Part shown: in pieces, positions 26,391-34,938 of the stretch | How positions within the stretch are numbered: the stretch's first letter is position 1 | How the letters are laid out: the number at the start of each line of letters is the position of its first letter | Source: JAGNEJ01 sp043757865 | GTDB lineage: Bacteria; Verrucomicrobiota; Verrucomicrobiia; Verrucomicrobiales; V1-33 | Direction: 5' to 3' | Length of the DNA: 39,965 nt | Assembly: GCA_043757865.1 (NCBI GenBank) | Contig: JAYVOP010000380.1 | Span: 1-39,965, forward strand | Notes under the pieces: generated by a model | What the model saw: only the letters and a program-made list of their open reading frames with translations | Databases searched by the model: none | What the model was told of the DNA's origin: nothing | Program-made: the position numbers and the translations under genes

Positions 26391-27698
26391 ATGGAGGAGA
26401 CCACTGCCCAGACTCCGCGCATGATTATTTCTCCACTCCTGCGCTGGTTGTTACTCTCTCTCACATTTTCCTCCGCCGTGTTAGGTCAGGATACCGCACC
26501 TTCCCCTTGGACGCTTCCGAAAGATGAGCAAGGACTGCCGGGGGCCGGGCCAGTGCGGCATCAGGATTGGTTCGCAGCGTTGTGGAAACAGCAACGCACG
26601 AAGTTTGCCGCGCATCTAGCGCAGGATCAGGGTGCCGTGGTGTTTCTGGGAGATTCCATTACCCAAGGCTGGGGGGATGACTTTGGGAAATCTTTTCCCG
26701 GCCAGAAAGTAGCCAACCGTGGCATCAGCGGAGACACCTCGCGTGGCATGTTAATCCGACTGCAAGCGGATGTGCTAGACCTTCATCCCGCCGCCGTGGT
26801 CATGCTCATGGGCACGAATGATCTGGAGGAAAAAGCCACGCCTGAGGTGATCGCTGGCAATGTGAAATTGATCCTAACCGCACTGCATTCCGCTCAGCCG
26901 CAGATGCCGGTAATTCTTTGCCAAGTCTTTCCTAGCTCCGCCAGTAAGTCCCGCCCGGCCGCTCAGATCAAGCAACTCAACGACCTCTACGCCGCCGCTG
27001 TGAAGGGCGATCCGCAAGTCACCTTCGTGGAAACGAACATCCTCTATGCCAATGCCGACGGCGATGCCAAACCCGAGGAGTTCCCCGATCTGCTGCACCC
27101 GAATGCTGTTGGCTATGCCAAATGGGCCGCCGCTCTGCGGCCCCTCTTCGCTACGTTAGGCCTAGCGGAAACGGAAACGGACGCTTGGCAGCCTGAGCCC
27201 GGTTACAAAAGTCTCTTTAATGGCAAAGACCTCACGGGATGGGGCTTCCGGCCTAAGGATGGCCCGGCCACTCACTTCGATGGCCAGACGTGGAGCAGTG
27301 ACCATCGCTACCTCGCTCAGAATGGGAAAATCGTGGTAACCACGCCGTTAGAACGTAGTAAAATTGCCCAGCTTTACACCACCGCAGAATTCCCTACCAA
27401 TTTCACGCTCAAGTTAGAATTCCGCGCCACGCCTAACGCCGACAGCGGCGTCTTTATCCGCAAGCCGCAGCTCCAATGTCGGGACTACTTACTGGCTGGG
27501 CCGTATAAAACGCTAGCCCATTATCGGCCCCAGGAATGGAACCAAATGGTGGTCACGGTGAAAGACAACGTGGCCCACTGCACGTGCAATGACGAGGTGC
27601 TGGAAGCCGCCTTGGTGCTACCTCCCAACGGCCCCATCGGACTGGAAGGAGACCGGGGACAAATGGAGTATCGGCATCTGCAACTCAAAGCGGACTAG
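26391..27698 (+). CDS. Secreted GDSL esterase fused to a DUF1080 domain
   Basis: The 435-residue product (425 if the ATG at 26421 is used) has a hydrophobic signal (MIISPLLRWLLLSLTF). The SGNH-hydrolase half (about 75-260) has FLGDSITQGW with the nucleophile Ser, NRGISGDTS, GTNDLEE, and DLLHPNAVGY with the Asp/His pair. The C-terminal half (about 275-435) is a DUF1080 domain: YKSLFNGKDLTGW, NADSGVFIRKP and LEGDRGQMEYRHLQL. Such fusions may deacetylate and cleave polysaccharides outside the cell. A -10-like CATACG 7 nt before the ATG at 26391 favours the longer start. It is divergent from the two-domain DUF1080 gene. Confidence 0.9.
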   Translation: MEETTAQTPRMIISPLLRWLLLSLTFSSAVLGQDTAPSPWTLPKDEQGLPGAGPVRHQDWFAALWKQQRTKFAAHLAQDQGAVVFLGDSITQGWGDDFGKSFPGQKVANRGISGDTSRGMLIRLQADVLDLHPAAVVMLMGTNDLEEKATPEVIAGNVKLILTALHSAQPQMPVILCQVFPSSASKSRPAAQIKQLNDLYAAAVKGDPQVTFVETNILYANADGDAKPEEFPDLLHPNAVGYAKWAAALRPLFATLGLAETETDAWQPEPGYKSLFNGKDLTGWGFRPKDGPATHFDGQTWSSDHRYLAQNGKIVVTTPLERSKIAQLYTTAEFPTNFTLKLEFRATPNADSGVFIRKPQLQCRDYLLAGPYKTLAHYRPQEWNQMVVTVKDNVAHCTCNDEVLEAALVLPPNGPIGLEGDRGQMEYRHLQLKAD

Positions 27699-27713
27699 CA
27701 CTCAAAAATTAGT

Positions 27714-27745
27714 GCGGGGGCTGCGCTCCTATACGCAGCCCCCGC
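27714..27745 (-). terminator. Bidirectional terminator-like hairpin
   Basis: A perfect 12-bp stem, GCGGGGGCTGCG (27714-27725) with CGCAGCCCCCGC (27734-27745), has an 8-nt loop. On the minus strand it is followed by ACTAATTTTT, a T-tract that fits termination of the LysM gene. On the plus strand no T-tract follows. Confidence 0.65.
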
Positions 27746-27775
27746 TGGTTCAACAACAAACCAAATTAACAAAAT

Positions 27776-28741
27776 TTAACCGACGCGGTTGGCGCGTGGC
27801 GAGGGGCGACCAGTCAGGCGCGTGCGGGGGACTTGGATGGTCACGCCGGGCTGCGGGGCATCGTTGGATTTGATGCCATTGATGCGTTTGATCTCCGCTG
27901 CATCCGTATGAAATTGCGCCCCGATGGTGTCCCAGCTATCCGCTGGCTCCACGCTGTAATCAAAGTAAGGGTCCACACCAGAGAGTTCGAGGCCAGGCGG
28001 CTCTTGGGCCAGGGGGATGCTTTCAAACTTCGGTTTCGCGATCACGTTAGTAGATTTCGTGTTCTTGGAGGAATGCAGTTCCTGCGCAGCCAACCCTAAC
28101 ATTGGGGGAGGAGGCGTAGCAGACGGGGGGTCGGCCTTGGCCAGGGCCGCAGCGGGTTTACCACGCACGGGAATTTTTAGCGCGGTGCCAGGGCGCAGCC
28201 GATCAGGATTCACGCCAGGATTGGCAGCTTTTAATTCCTCCACCGTGATACCATAGAAAGTCGCTAGGGAATAAAAGGTGTCCTTGCCTTTGACCTCGTA
28301 GGCTTGCTTGCTCGTGCTCGTGGCTTTAGTTTCTGCGGGCTTTGCAGTAGGCTTGGAGCTCTTAGTTTCAGCTACTACGGCAGGAGACTTTTTAGTGGGG
28401 GTGGCGGTGCTAACCGTCAGGGTTTGCCCTGTTTTGACGCTGTTAGTCTTCAGTCCATTGAGCTTCATCAGCCGCTCTACGCTCAGTCCATTGCGAGCCG
28501 CTACTTTAGTTAGAGTCTCGCCCTTTTTCACTGTGTATTTGCTAACTGCGGGGGTAGTGCTCGCGCGCTGGCTGACTGCGCTGACGACTTGCAAGCCATT
28601 AGCTGCGGGCTCCGCAGCAGTCTTCGATCCATTGTAAAATCCGAGCACCTTGTGGGCGTTGCTGTTCGCAGCGGCTGCACTGACATTGGTGATCATGATA
28701 GCCAAGAGGCTAGTGGCTAAAATAAAGGTTGGATTTTTCAT
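27776..28741 (-). CDS. Exported protein with three LysM domains
   Basis: The 321-residue product has an N-terminal signal or anchor (about 1-23) and three LysM repeats: about 69-110 (YTVKKGETLTKVAARNGLSV), 148-191 (YEVKGKDTFYSLATFYGITV) and 262-304 (YSVEPADSWDTIGAQFHTD). The Lys/Thr/Ala- and Pro-rich linkers between them look disordered. LysM binds peptidoglycan, so it probably sits at the cell wall; no catalytic domain is present. It is divergent from a cell-wall amidase, and shares a 34-bp promoter region with it, suggesting linked expression. Confidence 0.9.
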   Translation of the reverse strand: MKNPTFILATSLLAIMITNVSAAAANSNAHKVLGFYNGSKTAAEPAANGLQVVSAVSQRASTTPAVSKYTVKKGETLTKVAARNGLSVERLMKLNGLKTNSVKTGQTLTVSTATPTKKSPAVVAETKSSKPTAKPAETKATSTSKQAYEVKGKDTFYSLATFYGITVEELKAANPGVNPDRLRPGTALKIPVRGKPAAALAKADPPSATPPPPMLGLAAQELHSSKNTKSTNVIAKPKFESIPLAQEPPGLELSGVDPYFDYSVEPADSWDTIGAQFHTDAAEIKRINGIKSNDAPQPGVTIQVPRTRLTGRPSPRANRVG

Positions 28742-28746
28742 GGATG

Positions 28747-28780
28747 TTGTTATCTTAGTTTAATTAATTATAAATTGCAA
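28747..28780. promoter_or_regulatory. Overlapping divergent promoters of the LysM and amidase genes
   Basis: Minus strand: TTGCAA (28775-28780), 17 bp, TAAGAT (28752-28757), then 10 nt to the LysM ATG. Plus strand: TTGTTA (28747-28752), 16 bp, TATAAA (28769-28774). The two promoters overlap almost completely, in a strikingly AT-rich stretch with the palindrome TTAATTAA. RNA polymerase could occupy only one at a time. Confidence 0.55.
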
Positions 28781-28864
28781 GAAAATATCAATATTCTCTC
28801 AAGAAATTTAAAAAATTTACCTCCAAGCACTGCGGTCGAAGGTGGTTGGGGTATCCGTGCAATC

Positions 28865-29653
28865 TTGTTTCTTGCTAGTCTCGCTGCGTTTTGGTTCTGC
28901 CTGTGGCGGTTGACTCATGCTTTTACGCCAGAGCACCCCGGCTTCTCCGTGCGCCCTGCGCTGCAAGAAGGTCAAGTGCCCCAGGATTTAGCGCACGCAC
29001 CAGAAATTTTAAAAACCATCGTCATCGATCCCGGCCATGGCGGTGAAGATCCCGGCACGCAGGGCAATGGGCTGCTAGAGCGGGAGGGCACGCTGCCCAT
29101 CGCGCTGGCGCTAGCCGAAGAATTACGCTCCCGGAAATTTACCGTCGTGATGACGCGGGAAACGGATGTCACCCTATCCAAAGAAGCCCGCAGTCGGATC
29201 GGCAATGAGCCGGGGCGGCTGTGCTTCGTTAGCGTTCACTTGAATCATGCAGACTCACCCCGCACCGCTGGCGTTGAGACTTACTACGCTTGGCCGAAGC
29301 GTCCCCAGATCTTGCAGGAACTCATGGCGGCCCACCCGCTCCCGGATGGTCAAGTGCTCGAAGACCAGCGAGGCCGTCTGCTAGCGGAAGCGGTGCATCA
29401 AGCTGCCCTAGCAACGACGCAGGCGAACGACCGGGAAGTGAAAAATAATCCTAACTTGCTAGTGCTAAACTCCGTCCGCGTGCCTTCGATCCTCATCGAA
29501 TGCGGCTTCGTCTCTAATAAAGCAGAGACGGATAAACTACGCACGCCCAGCTATCAGCAAGATCTAGCGCGCGGGATTGCGAATGGCATCGAAGCCTATC
29601 TCACGGCGGCTTCGGCTGACGCAGACTACGGCTTACAGGCGAAGCCGCACTGA
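28865..29653 (+). CDS. N-acetylmuramoyl-L-alanine amidase (Amidase_3), membrane-anchored
   Basis: The amidase domain has the full zinc site: VIDPGHGGEDPGT (His), LLEREGTLPIALAL (Glu), SVHLNHAD (His), and the catalytic Glu in SILIECGFVSN. It cuts the bond between N-acetylmuramic acid and L-Ala in peptidoglycan. A single hydrophobic helix near the N-terminus (LFLASLAAFWFCLWRL) anchors it or acts as an export signal. No ATG exists before the domain. A TTG at 28775 would give 292 residues, but it overlaps the -35 of the LysM promoter and lies before the expected transcript start; the TTG at 28865 (262 residues, start just before the helix) is preferred. The start is uncertain. It converges with the DUF4175 gene, 4 nt apart. 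Confidence 0.85.
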   Translation: MFLASLAAFWFCLWRLTHAFTPEHPGFSVRPALQEGQVPQDLAHAPEILKTIVIDPGHGGEDPGTQGNGLLEREGTLPIALALAEELRSRKFTVVMTRETDVTLSKEARSRIGNEPGRLCFVSVHLNHADSPRTAGVETYYAWPKRPQILQELMAAHPLPDGQVLEDQRGRLLAEAVHQAALATTQANDREVKNNPNLLVLNSVRVPSILIECGFVSNKAETDKLRTPSYQQDLARGIANGIEAYLTAASADADYGLQAKPH

Positions 29654-29657
29654 CGGC

Positions 29658-32600
29658 TCACTGCGCAGGCGCAGGGGCTTCCATGCTATTGAAGAACGAC
29701 TGCAATTCACTGCGGAATTCCGCGGGCCACTCACTGCTATTAGAGGCTCCGCCGGATTTTTCGATGACGCGTGCTGCGCCTTGATCCTTCACGGCCACGC
29801 CCGTGGCATTGACTCCGGTGAGATTACTATCCGCCTTCTGATTTCCTTTCCCGGGCTTCTGGCCTTTGGCCATCATGGCCTTGGCGGCCTGCTGCATTTT
29901 GGCCATGGCGGGGCTGGATTTGCCACTCTTCTTGTCTGGAGGAATGAGCAGTTCAATGATCATTCCTTGATCCGCCACCGTGGCCTTGTCCGTCTGGGGT
30001 GAGCCTAGTTGCAGGGCTACATCGGTCATGAAGGTGTTGACTTGTTCCAGCAGTGGCTTGGCATCATCAATAGTCGTCGTGGCGCCTAACTCCGCCATGC
30101 TAGCGGCTAGCTTACTTTGGAGATCCGCCAGTTTCCCTGCGTCTTCCACATAGTTATCCTCCGTCCACTGCCGCACATCCAGTGCCTGCGTCTGCTCGCG
30201 AATGCTGTCCTGCTCCTGCGCAGCGCGCACTAGCGCGATCAGCAGTTCCATCATTTCCGGCGGCATCTCTGCGCTGCCCTCGCCCTTGCTGTTGGATTCG
30301 CTCTGCAACATGCCCGCCCAGGTGTCCAGTTGCTCGCCCCAAGTGCGCGCGGTGCCCACGGATTTCATGACCAAGTTCGCTTTCACAAATCCTGCTAGTT
30401 CCGTCAATGCGCCCACCACTTTCTTGTCCTCCATTTCATGATGCACTGCGCCATACTTCTCGTTCGGCAAACGCCCGATGAAGCTGCCCATGTCATTCAC
30501 CAGTGATTCCACCTCCGTGGTGTTCGCCTCTTGATTGGCCGCCGATTTCTGGAAATTCTTCTGCGCAGACTCCTCTATCTCCGTGGGCCGCAATCCAACG
30601 GTGGACTTGGCGAGCTTCTTCAAATCTGCCGACACCGTGTGCTCTTGGCGGGCCGAGTGCCGCAGGCGGTTGTAGAAATTCCGCGCATACAGATTCTCAT
30701 TCACCGTGTTGATCTTCTTAGCCGCCTCCCGCATGGAATCCAGCGCCTCTTGCTGCTGCTCCTCCGCCTTGGCTAGCGCTTCTTCACGGCTCGGCTCATT
30801 ACTCGGCTCGTTCGGATTCGGTGGGGCTTGGCTATCAGATGGTTTGCCCGCTTTGCCATCTTTGGGAGCCCCAGGCTTGCTAGCAGCAGGCTTGGCGTTG
30901 GCGGCTTGTTGCAGTTTATCCGAGGCCTTGGCCAGCGCAGGGTTGGCCTTTTCTTGCAGCGCCTTGGTCATTTTATCCCAGTCTGACAGCGTGCCCTCAG
31001 GAATCTCTTTGTTGCGCAGACCATCCTTTAACACACTCTCCATTTCTGCGGTCATCTTCTGTAGTTGCTCATCGTTCTGCCGCTCGCTGGCTTCCAGGCG
31101 CTTGATTTCCTCCGTGGTTTTCTCCGCGCCTAGCTGCTCTTTCCTATCAGCTATGGCCTTGTTCTCATCCACCTGACGTTCCTCGTCCCGGATGCGATCA
31201 TCCAACTGCTTCAGCACCGCATCCATGCGGTCCCGCACCTTCTCCGCGTGCTTGGCCGGGCTCAGCACCCAGATCGTATGCTTCCAAGAAACGGAGGGCG
31301 CGCGGTCTGGGAAATAGTCCGTGGTGTAAGCGGCCAGCTCCACTTGCGAGTCCTCGGGGATCTTATGCCAGAGCGGAGACCAGTCGATGTTCCCCGCCAG
31401 CGTCGTGGCCGTGGGACTGCCCGACTCATGCGGCGTCTCGCCATGGCTCATCACTTTGGCCTCTGGCCCCGTGCTGCTCACCGTCCAGCCTAACCACGTT
31501 TCCTTCAGGCCGTAATCATCCGTAGCCACATAGCTTAATTTCACTAACTCACTGCTCAGAATCGCACTCTCCGTCTCCAGATCCTTGATCTCGATCTTCG
31601 GTTCCGCGTCTTTGGTGGGCGTAATTTTCAACGTATAAGGCGCGGTCGGTTGGAGCTGATGTTCGTCCGTCCAGCTCAAGGTATGCGTGCTTGGGGTCTC
31701 GCCAATGTTCATAGCTGCGGTGAGAAACGTCGCCCCTTTCGTCGTCGTGGGCGCGGACTCGCCCTCCATTTGCGCACTGGCTAGGGACCGCGCAATCGTG
31801 CCTTCAAATTGCACCTGACTGCCCAGCAAAAACTCCGCCGTGCCGCCTTGCACCAGCTTGGCAGTCGCTGGTAACTGTAAATAATCCGGCGGCTGCACGC
31901 GCGCGCTCAGCCCCTTCAACTCGGGCCGATGCAGCGGATGAATCGCAATTTCCCGCTGCGCATCCCCGACCTGCAACGACAGCACCGCCTCGCGCATCTG
32001 TGCGGGCAACGGCAGCGTCGCCTGCTGCTCCGTGATCGTGACCGTGATCGGCTCCTGCGTAGAAATTTGCGCCACGGCCTGTCCTGGCTTCCATGCAGAA
32101 TCCGCCGTCAGCGCGATGTCCAGCGCGAACGGTTCGCCATGGGCCACGTAGAGATCCTTTGGCAACGCCTCCAGACTGGCAAAAGTATAGCGCTCGATGT
32201 TGGCAAACGGAGCCAGATACCGAGCCGCCGCATTGCGCGCAGCCTTGGGCACAATGAAAAATGGCAACAACGCCAAACCAGCCACCACGGCTGCCGCCAG
32301 CCCCCAGCGCTGCATTCCCTGCACGGGCACCGCTTGCGTGAAATCATGCTGCGCAGATTCCTGCGCCACCTGCGCGATGGCCGCCCGGCACAACGCAGGC
32401 GAAATGTTCGGCGGTAATTCCCCCGCCGCACTCAACTCCAGCACGCCCTGCAACCGATCCCCTAACGACCGGAAATGTTCCCCCAGCAACACCGCCAACT
32501 CATTAGCACTCCGCCGTTGCCACAGCCAATGCCGCGCCCAGCGCTGGGCAAAGATCCCTGCTGCCACCGTGCCTAACGCCAGTAACAGCGCCCGCAGCCA

Positions 32601-32771
32601 CATGGGCGTATCATAGAGCCGATCCAACACCGCAAACCCCACGAACATTCCCACAAACCCCGCCACCGCACCCGCCGCTGCAAACCAAGATTCCACACGT
32701 TTGAGCCTCGCTTCATAAGTAGCGATCTGTTGCTTCAAAGCATCCGGCAGCGGTATTGATGGTTGGCTCAT
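29658..32771 (-). CDS. Large DUF4175-like membrane protein
   Basis: The 1037-residue product has three membrane helices near the N-terminus (about 30-49, 57-76 and 157-175), then a large extracytoplasmic part with beta-strand domains (about 190-500, ending ATDDYGLKETWLGW ... WSPLWHKIPEDSQVELAAY), then a long charged helical/coiled-coil region (about 520-800) with EEQQQEALDSMREAAKKIN, and a Lys/Gly-rich end. It resembles DUF4175 proteins of Planctomycetota and Verrucomicrobiota, usually next to MoxR ATPase, DUF58 and VWA genes. None of those is present here. A structural or scaffolding role is inferred, not shown. Confidence 0.82.
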   Translation of the reverse strand: MSQPSIPLPDALKQQIATYEARLKRVESWFAAAGAVAGFVGMFVGFAVLDRLYDTPMWLRALLLALGTVAAGIFAQRWARHWLWQRRSANELAVLLGEHFRSLGDRLQGVLELSAAGELPPNISPALCRAAIAQVAQESAQHDFTQAVPVQGMQRWGLAAAVVAGLALLPFFIVPKAARNAAARYLAPFANIERYTFASLEALPKDLYVAHGEPFALDIALTADSAWKPGQAVAQISTQEPITVTITEQQATLPLPAQMREAVLSLQVGDAQREIAIHPLHRPELKGLSARVQPPDYLQLPATAKLVQGGTAEFLLGSQVQFEGTIARSLASAQMEGESAPTTTKGATFLTAAMNIGETPSTHTLSWTDEHQLQPTAPYTLKITPTKDAEPKIEIKDLETESAILSSELVKLSYVATDDYGLKETWLGWTVSSTGPEAKVMSHGETPHESGSPTATTLAGNIDWSPLWHKIPEDSQVELAAYTTDYFPDRAPSVSWKHTIWVLSPAKHAEKVRDRMDAVLKQLDDRIRDEERQVDENKAIADRKEQLGAEKTTEEIKRLEASERQNDEQLQKMTAEMESVLKDGLRNKEIPEGTLSDWDKMTKALQEKANPALAKASDKLQQAANAKPAASKPGAPKDGKAGKPSDSQAPPNPNEPSNEPSREEALAKAEEQQQEALDSMREAAKKINTVNENLYARNFYNRLRHSARQEHTVSADLKKLAKSTVGLRPTEIEESAQKNFQKSAANQEANTTEVESLVNDMGSFIGRLPNEKYGAVHHEMEDKKVVGALTELAGFVKANLVMKSVGTARTWGEQLDTWAGMLQSESNSKGEGSAEMPPEMMELLIALVRAAQEQDSIREQTQALDVRQWTEDNYVEDAGKLADLQSKLAASMAELGATTTIDDAKPLLEQVNTFMTDVALQLGSPQTDKATVADQGMIIELLIPPDKKSGKSSPAMAKMQQAAKAMMAKGQKPGKGNQKADSNLTGVNATGVAVKDQGAARVIEKSGGASNSSEWPAEFRSELQSFFNSMEAPAPAQ

Positions 32772-32865
32772 AAAGGTTGGTCAGGGGGAACAGGTGAGAT
32801 TTTTTCCGCCCGCAGCGTGGCACCATTTCCCCTGCTGTCAGGCAATATTACGGCCTCCGTCACGG

Positions 32866-32887
32866 CCTGCGGAGAATCCTCCGCAGG
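32866..32887. other. Stable hairpin in the gap between the dinB and DUF4175 genes
   Basis: CCTGCGGAG at 32866-32874 pairs with CTCCGCAGG at 32879-32887, a 9-bp stem with a 4-nt loop (AATC). It is followed on the plus strand by GTTTTAAAT, which would suit a plus-strand terminator, but both flanking genes are on the minus strand. It may be a leader structure of the DUF4175 mRNA or simply separate it from dinB. Confidence 0.4.
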
Positions 32888-32986
32888 GTTTTAAATCAAC
32901 TCGGATCCAAGTTAGACCATTTTAAAAAGGGATCGGTAACCTTGCCCGGAAACACTATTTGGAAATCTGGAGTTTAGGCTTTCGGG

Positions 32987-34075
32987 CTAAAATGGCAACG
33001 TCAGTTGACGGACGGTGACTTCCCGCAGATTGGAGAGGCCCAGGCCTAACAGGCGCAGCGGACGCTGCACAAGATGGTGCCTGGCCAGCAGCCAGCAGGC
33101 GCAGCGGTAGATGCTGAGGGCGTCCTCCAACGGGGCTTCCAGGCTGCACTGACGCGTCAGGGTGGTGAAATCACTGTAGCGCACTTTCACCTGCACGGTG
33201 CCTGCGGCTAGGCGATAGCGGGTGAGCTTAGCGGCTAGCTCCGTGGCTTGCTCATGCAGGCATTGGCGCAGCAGCGGGCGGTGGCTGGTGTCCCTGCGGA
33301 AGGTGTTTTCACTGCTGATGCTTTTAATCTCATCCGCCAGATCCAGCGGGCGGTCGTCATCTCCCCAGGCCATGCGCTTGAGGGTGGGCCCCCAGGAGCC
33401 CACCAAGGCCCGCAGATCACGCGGGGTCGCTTGCAGATCAGCGATGGTTTTGAGGCCAGCTTGGACGAGGATTTCTTCCGTCACGCGGCCCACGCCATGG
33501 ATCGCTCCCACGGGCAGGGGGGCCAGAAAGGTGGCTTTCGCAGACTCTTTTACTAACGTGAGGCCGTTTGGTTTAAATTGTGAGGAAGCAATTTTCGCGA
33601 GCAACTTATTGGGCGCGATGCCGATGGAGGCCGTCAGTTGGCGCTCCTGTTGAATGGCGGTTTTGATGGCCTGCGCTAGCGGCAGGGCGCTCACCAGCAT
33701 GGCATCATGATCCGCCGCTGCGGGCAGTTGTGCGGTCACTTCCAGGTAGGCTTCATCCACGGAGACTTGCTGCACTAACTCTCCCGCAAACCGCCGCACG
33801 ATCTCCATGATGGCCGCACTCTCCGCACGGTAAACCTCCATGCGCGGCGGCACGAAGACGCCCTGCGGACACAATCGCCCGGCGGTGCTGCTGGGCATGG
33901 CCGAGCGCACCCCAAATTTCCGCGCCTCGTAACTAGCCGCACAGACGACCCCACGCCGCTCTGGCGGAGCCCCCACGATGACTGGCTGCCCCCGCCACGC
34001 CGGATGATCCCGCTGCTCTACCGATGCGTAGAACGCATCCATATCCAGATGGAAAATGACCCGTGGAGCGGACAT
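32987..34075 (-). CDS. dinB: DNA polymerase IV (Y-family)
   Basis: The 362-residue product is a typical DinB translesion polymerase. It has the catalytic FHLDMDAFYASVE (Asp11), SYEARKFGVRSAMP, the second acidic site VSVDEAY (Asp107, Glu108), GIAPNKLLAKIASSQFKPNG, and the helix-hairpin-helix IHGVGRVTEEIL. The C-terminus QLTLPF is a textbook sliding-clamp-binding motif. The length matches the family. It follows the secreted unknown by 17 nt on the same strand, so co-transcription is possible. No LexA-type operator is recognised upstream. Confidence 0.96.
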   Translation of the reverse strand: MSAPRVIFHLDMDAFYASVEQRDHPAWRGQPVIVGAPPERRGVVCAASYEARKFGVRSAMPSSTAGRLCPQGVFVPPRMEVYRAESAAIMEIVRRFAGELVQQVSVDEAYLEVTAQLPAAADHDAMLVSALPLAQAIKTAIQQERQLTASIGIAPNKLLAKIASSQFKPNGLTLVKESAKATFLAPLPVGAIHGVGRVTEEILVQAGLKTIADLQATPRDLRALVGSWGPTLKRMAWGDDDRPLDLADEIKSISSENTFRRDTSHRPLLRQCLHEQATELAAKLTRYRLAAGTVQVKVRYSDFTTLTRQCSLEAPLEDALSIYRCACWLLARHHLVQRPLRLLGLGLSNLREVTVRQLTLPF

Positions 34076-34092
34076 TCAGGATGCTAGCAGGT

Positions 34093-34878
34093 TCATTTCA
34101 CCCGCCCCGCCCAAGTGGCTAGGCGCAGAAAGATTTGGAAGTTATCGTGCTCCTTGATGGCCACCGGGCCGATGCCCTTGCCGCTCAGCGCATCGTTGGA
34201 GATCCAGCCCGCATCGGTCACTAGCACCACGTGACCCGCTCCGGGCTCCGCTGTCGCGAGCAAGACTCCAGGCTCATCCCGTGGCCCGCCCAGGGGCTTG
34301 ATGCTCAGGTCATTACGAATGAGCGCCTGGGGCTTAGCCGCATGGTCCGCCACTAGCTCAATGGTATTTCCCGTGTAGTAGGCCCACCGCAGCCCGCCGA
34401 CGAGCCGCGTGTCCGCTGGGATTAGCAGGGGTTTAGCATCGGTATAGCGACTGGCCCATTGCATCCCGAAGCGACCTAACAGGTGATTGAAATCGACGAT
34501 TTCCAAGTTGTGATTTTCCTGATTCCCCATGGCGATCAAGCCGCCGCCCGCCGCCACATACTGCTCTATGACTGCGATGTCTGCGGCGGCACAATGATGC
34601 GGTGCCGCATGGCCCGCCACGGCGGCATCACTGGGATTAGCGATGAGCACCACGCTCACCGCAGCTAGGCGTTCGGCGGTGAGCGGCTGATCACTAACCT
34701 GAATTTCAAATGTTGCCTGGAGCCGTTGCAACACGTCTTGATATGTCCCGGTGGGGAGATAGCGCGTCTCCCCCTCCGCATTAAAATAGCGGCTATAGAG
34801 CAGCACGGGCTTGGTCTCGGCGGCCTGCGCCAGCGCGCTACACACCCAGAGGGAAAGGAGGAGTGGGGAATATTTCAT
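34093..34878 (-). CDS. Secreted protein with a glutamine-amidotransferase-like fold (DUF4350/ThuA-like)
   Basis: The 261-residue product has a signal peptide (about 1-19) and an alpha/beta fold: VLLYSRYFNAEGETRYLP, a VSVVLIANPSDAA strand, AVIEQYVAAGGGLIAMGN, and VVLVTDAGWISND. The nucleophile-elbow cysteine of true amidotransferases is absent at the GGGLIAMG turn, so it is probably not an enzyme of that type. DUF4350 or ThuA-like proteins are the nearest recognisable group. A -10-like TTATAG lies 9 nt before the ATG. It precedes dinB. Confidence 0.65.
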   Translation of the reverse strand: MKYSPLLLSLWVCSALAQAAETKPVLLYSRYFNAEGETRYLPTGTYQDVLQRLQATFEIQVSDQPLTAERLAAVSVVLIANPSDAAVAGHAAPHHCAAADIAVIEQYVAAGGGLIAMGNQENHNLEIVDFNHLLGRFGMQWASRYTDAKPLLIPADTRLVGGLRWAYYTGNTIELVADHAAKPQALIRNDLSIKPLGGPRDEPGVLLATAEPGAGHVVLVTDAGWISNDALSGKGIGPVAIKEHDNFQIFLRLATWAGRVK

Positions 34879-34887
34879 AGTCCCCCG

Positions 34888-34893
34888 CTATAA
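34888..34893 (-). promoter_or_regulatory. Possible -10 element of the gene at 34878
   Basis: On the minus strand TTATAG lies 9 nt before the ATG, like the other leaderless-type promoters here. No convincing -35 is present, as the upstream sequence is GC-rich. Confidence 0.3.
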
Positions 34894-34938
34894 GCTGCGG
34901 GCGGCGGCTGCGCCACTTTAAAATTTCTCCAGCAGCCC

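Noticed and set aside
28759..28775. The AT-rich palindromic stretch as a replication origin or integration site
   Set aside because: It is too short, with no repeats or DnaA boxes, and is better explained as a divergent promoter.
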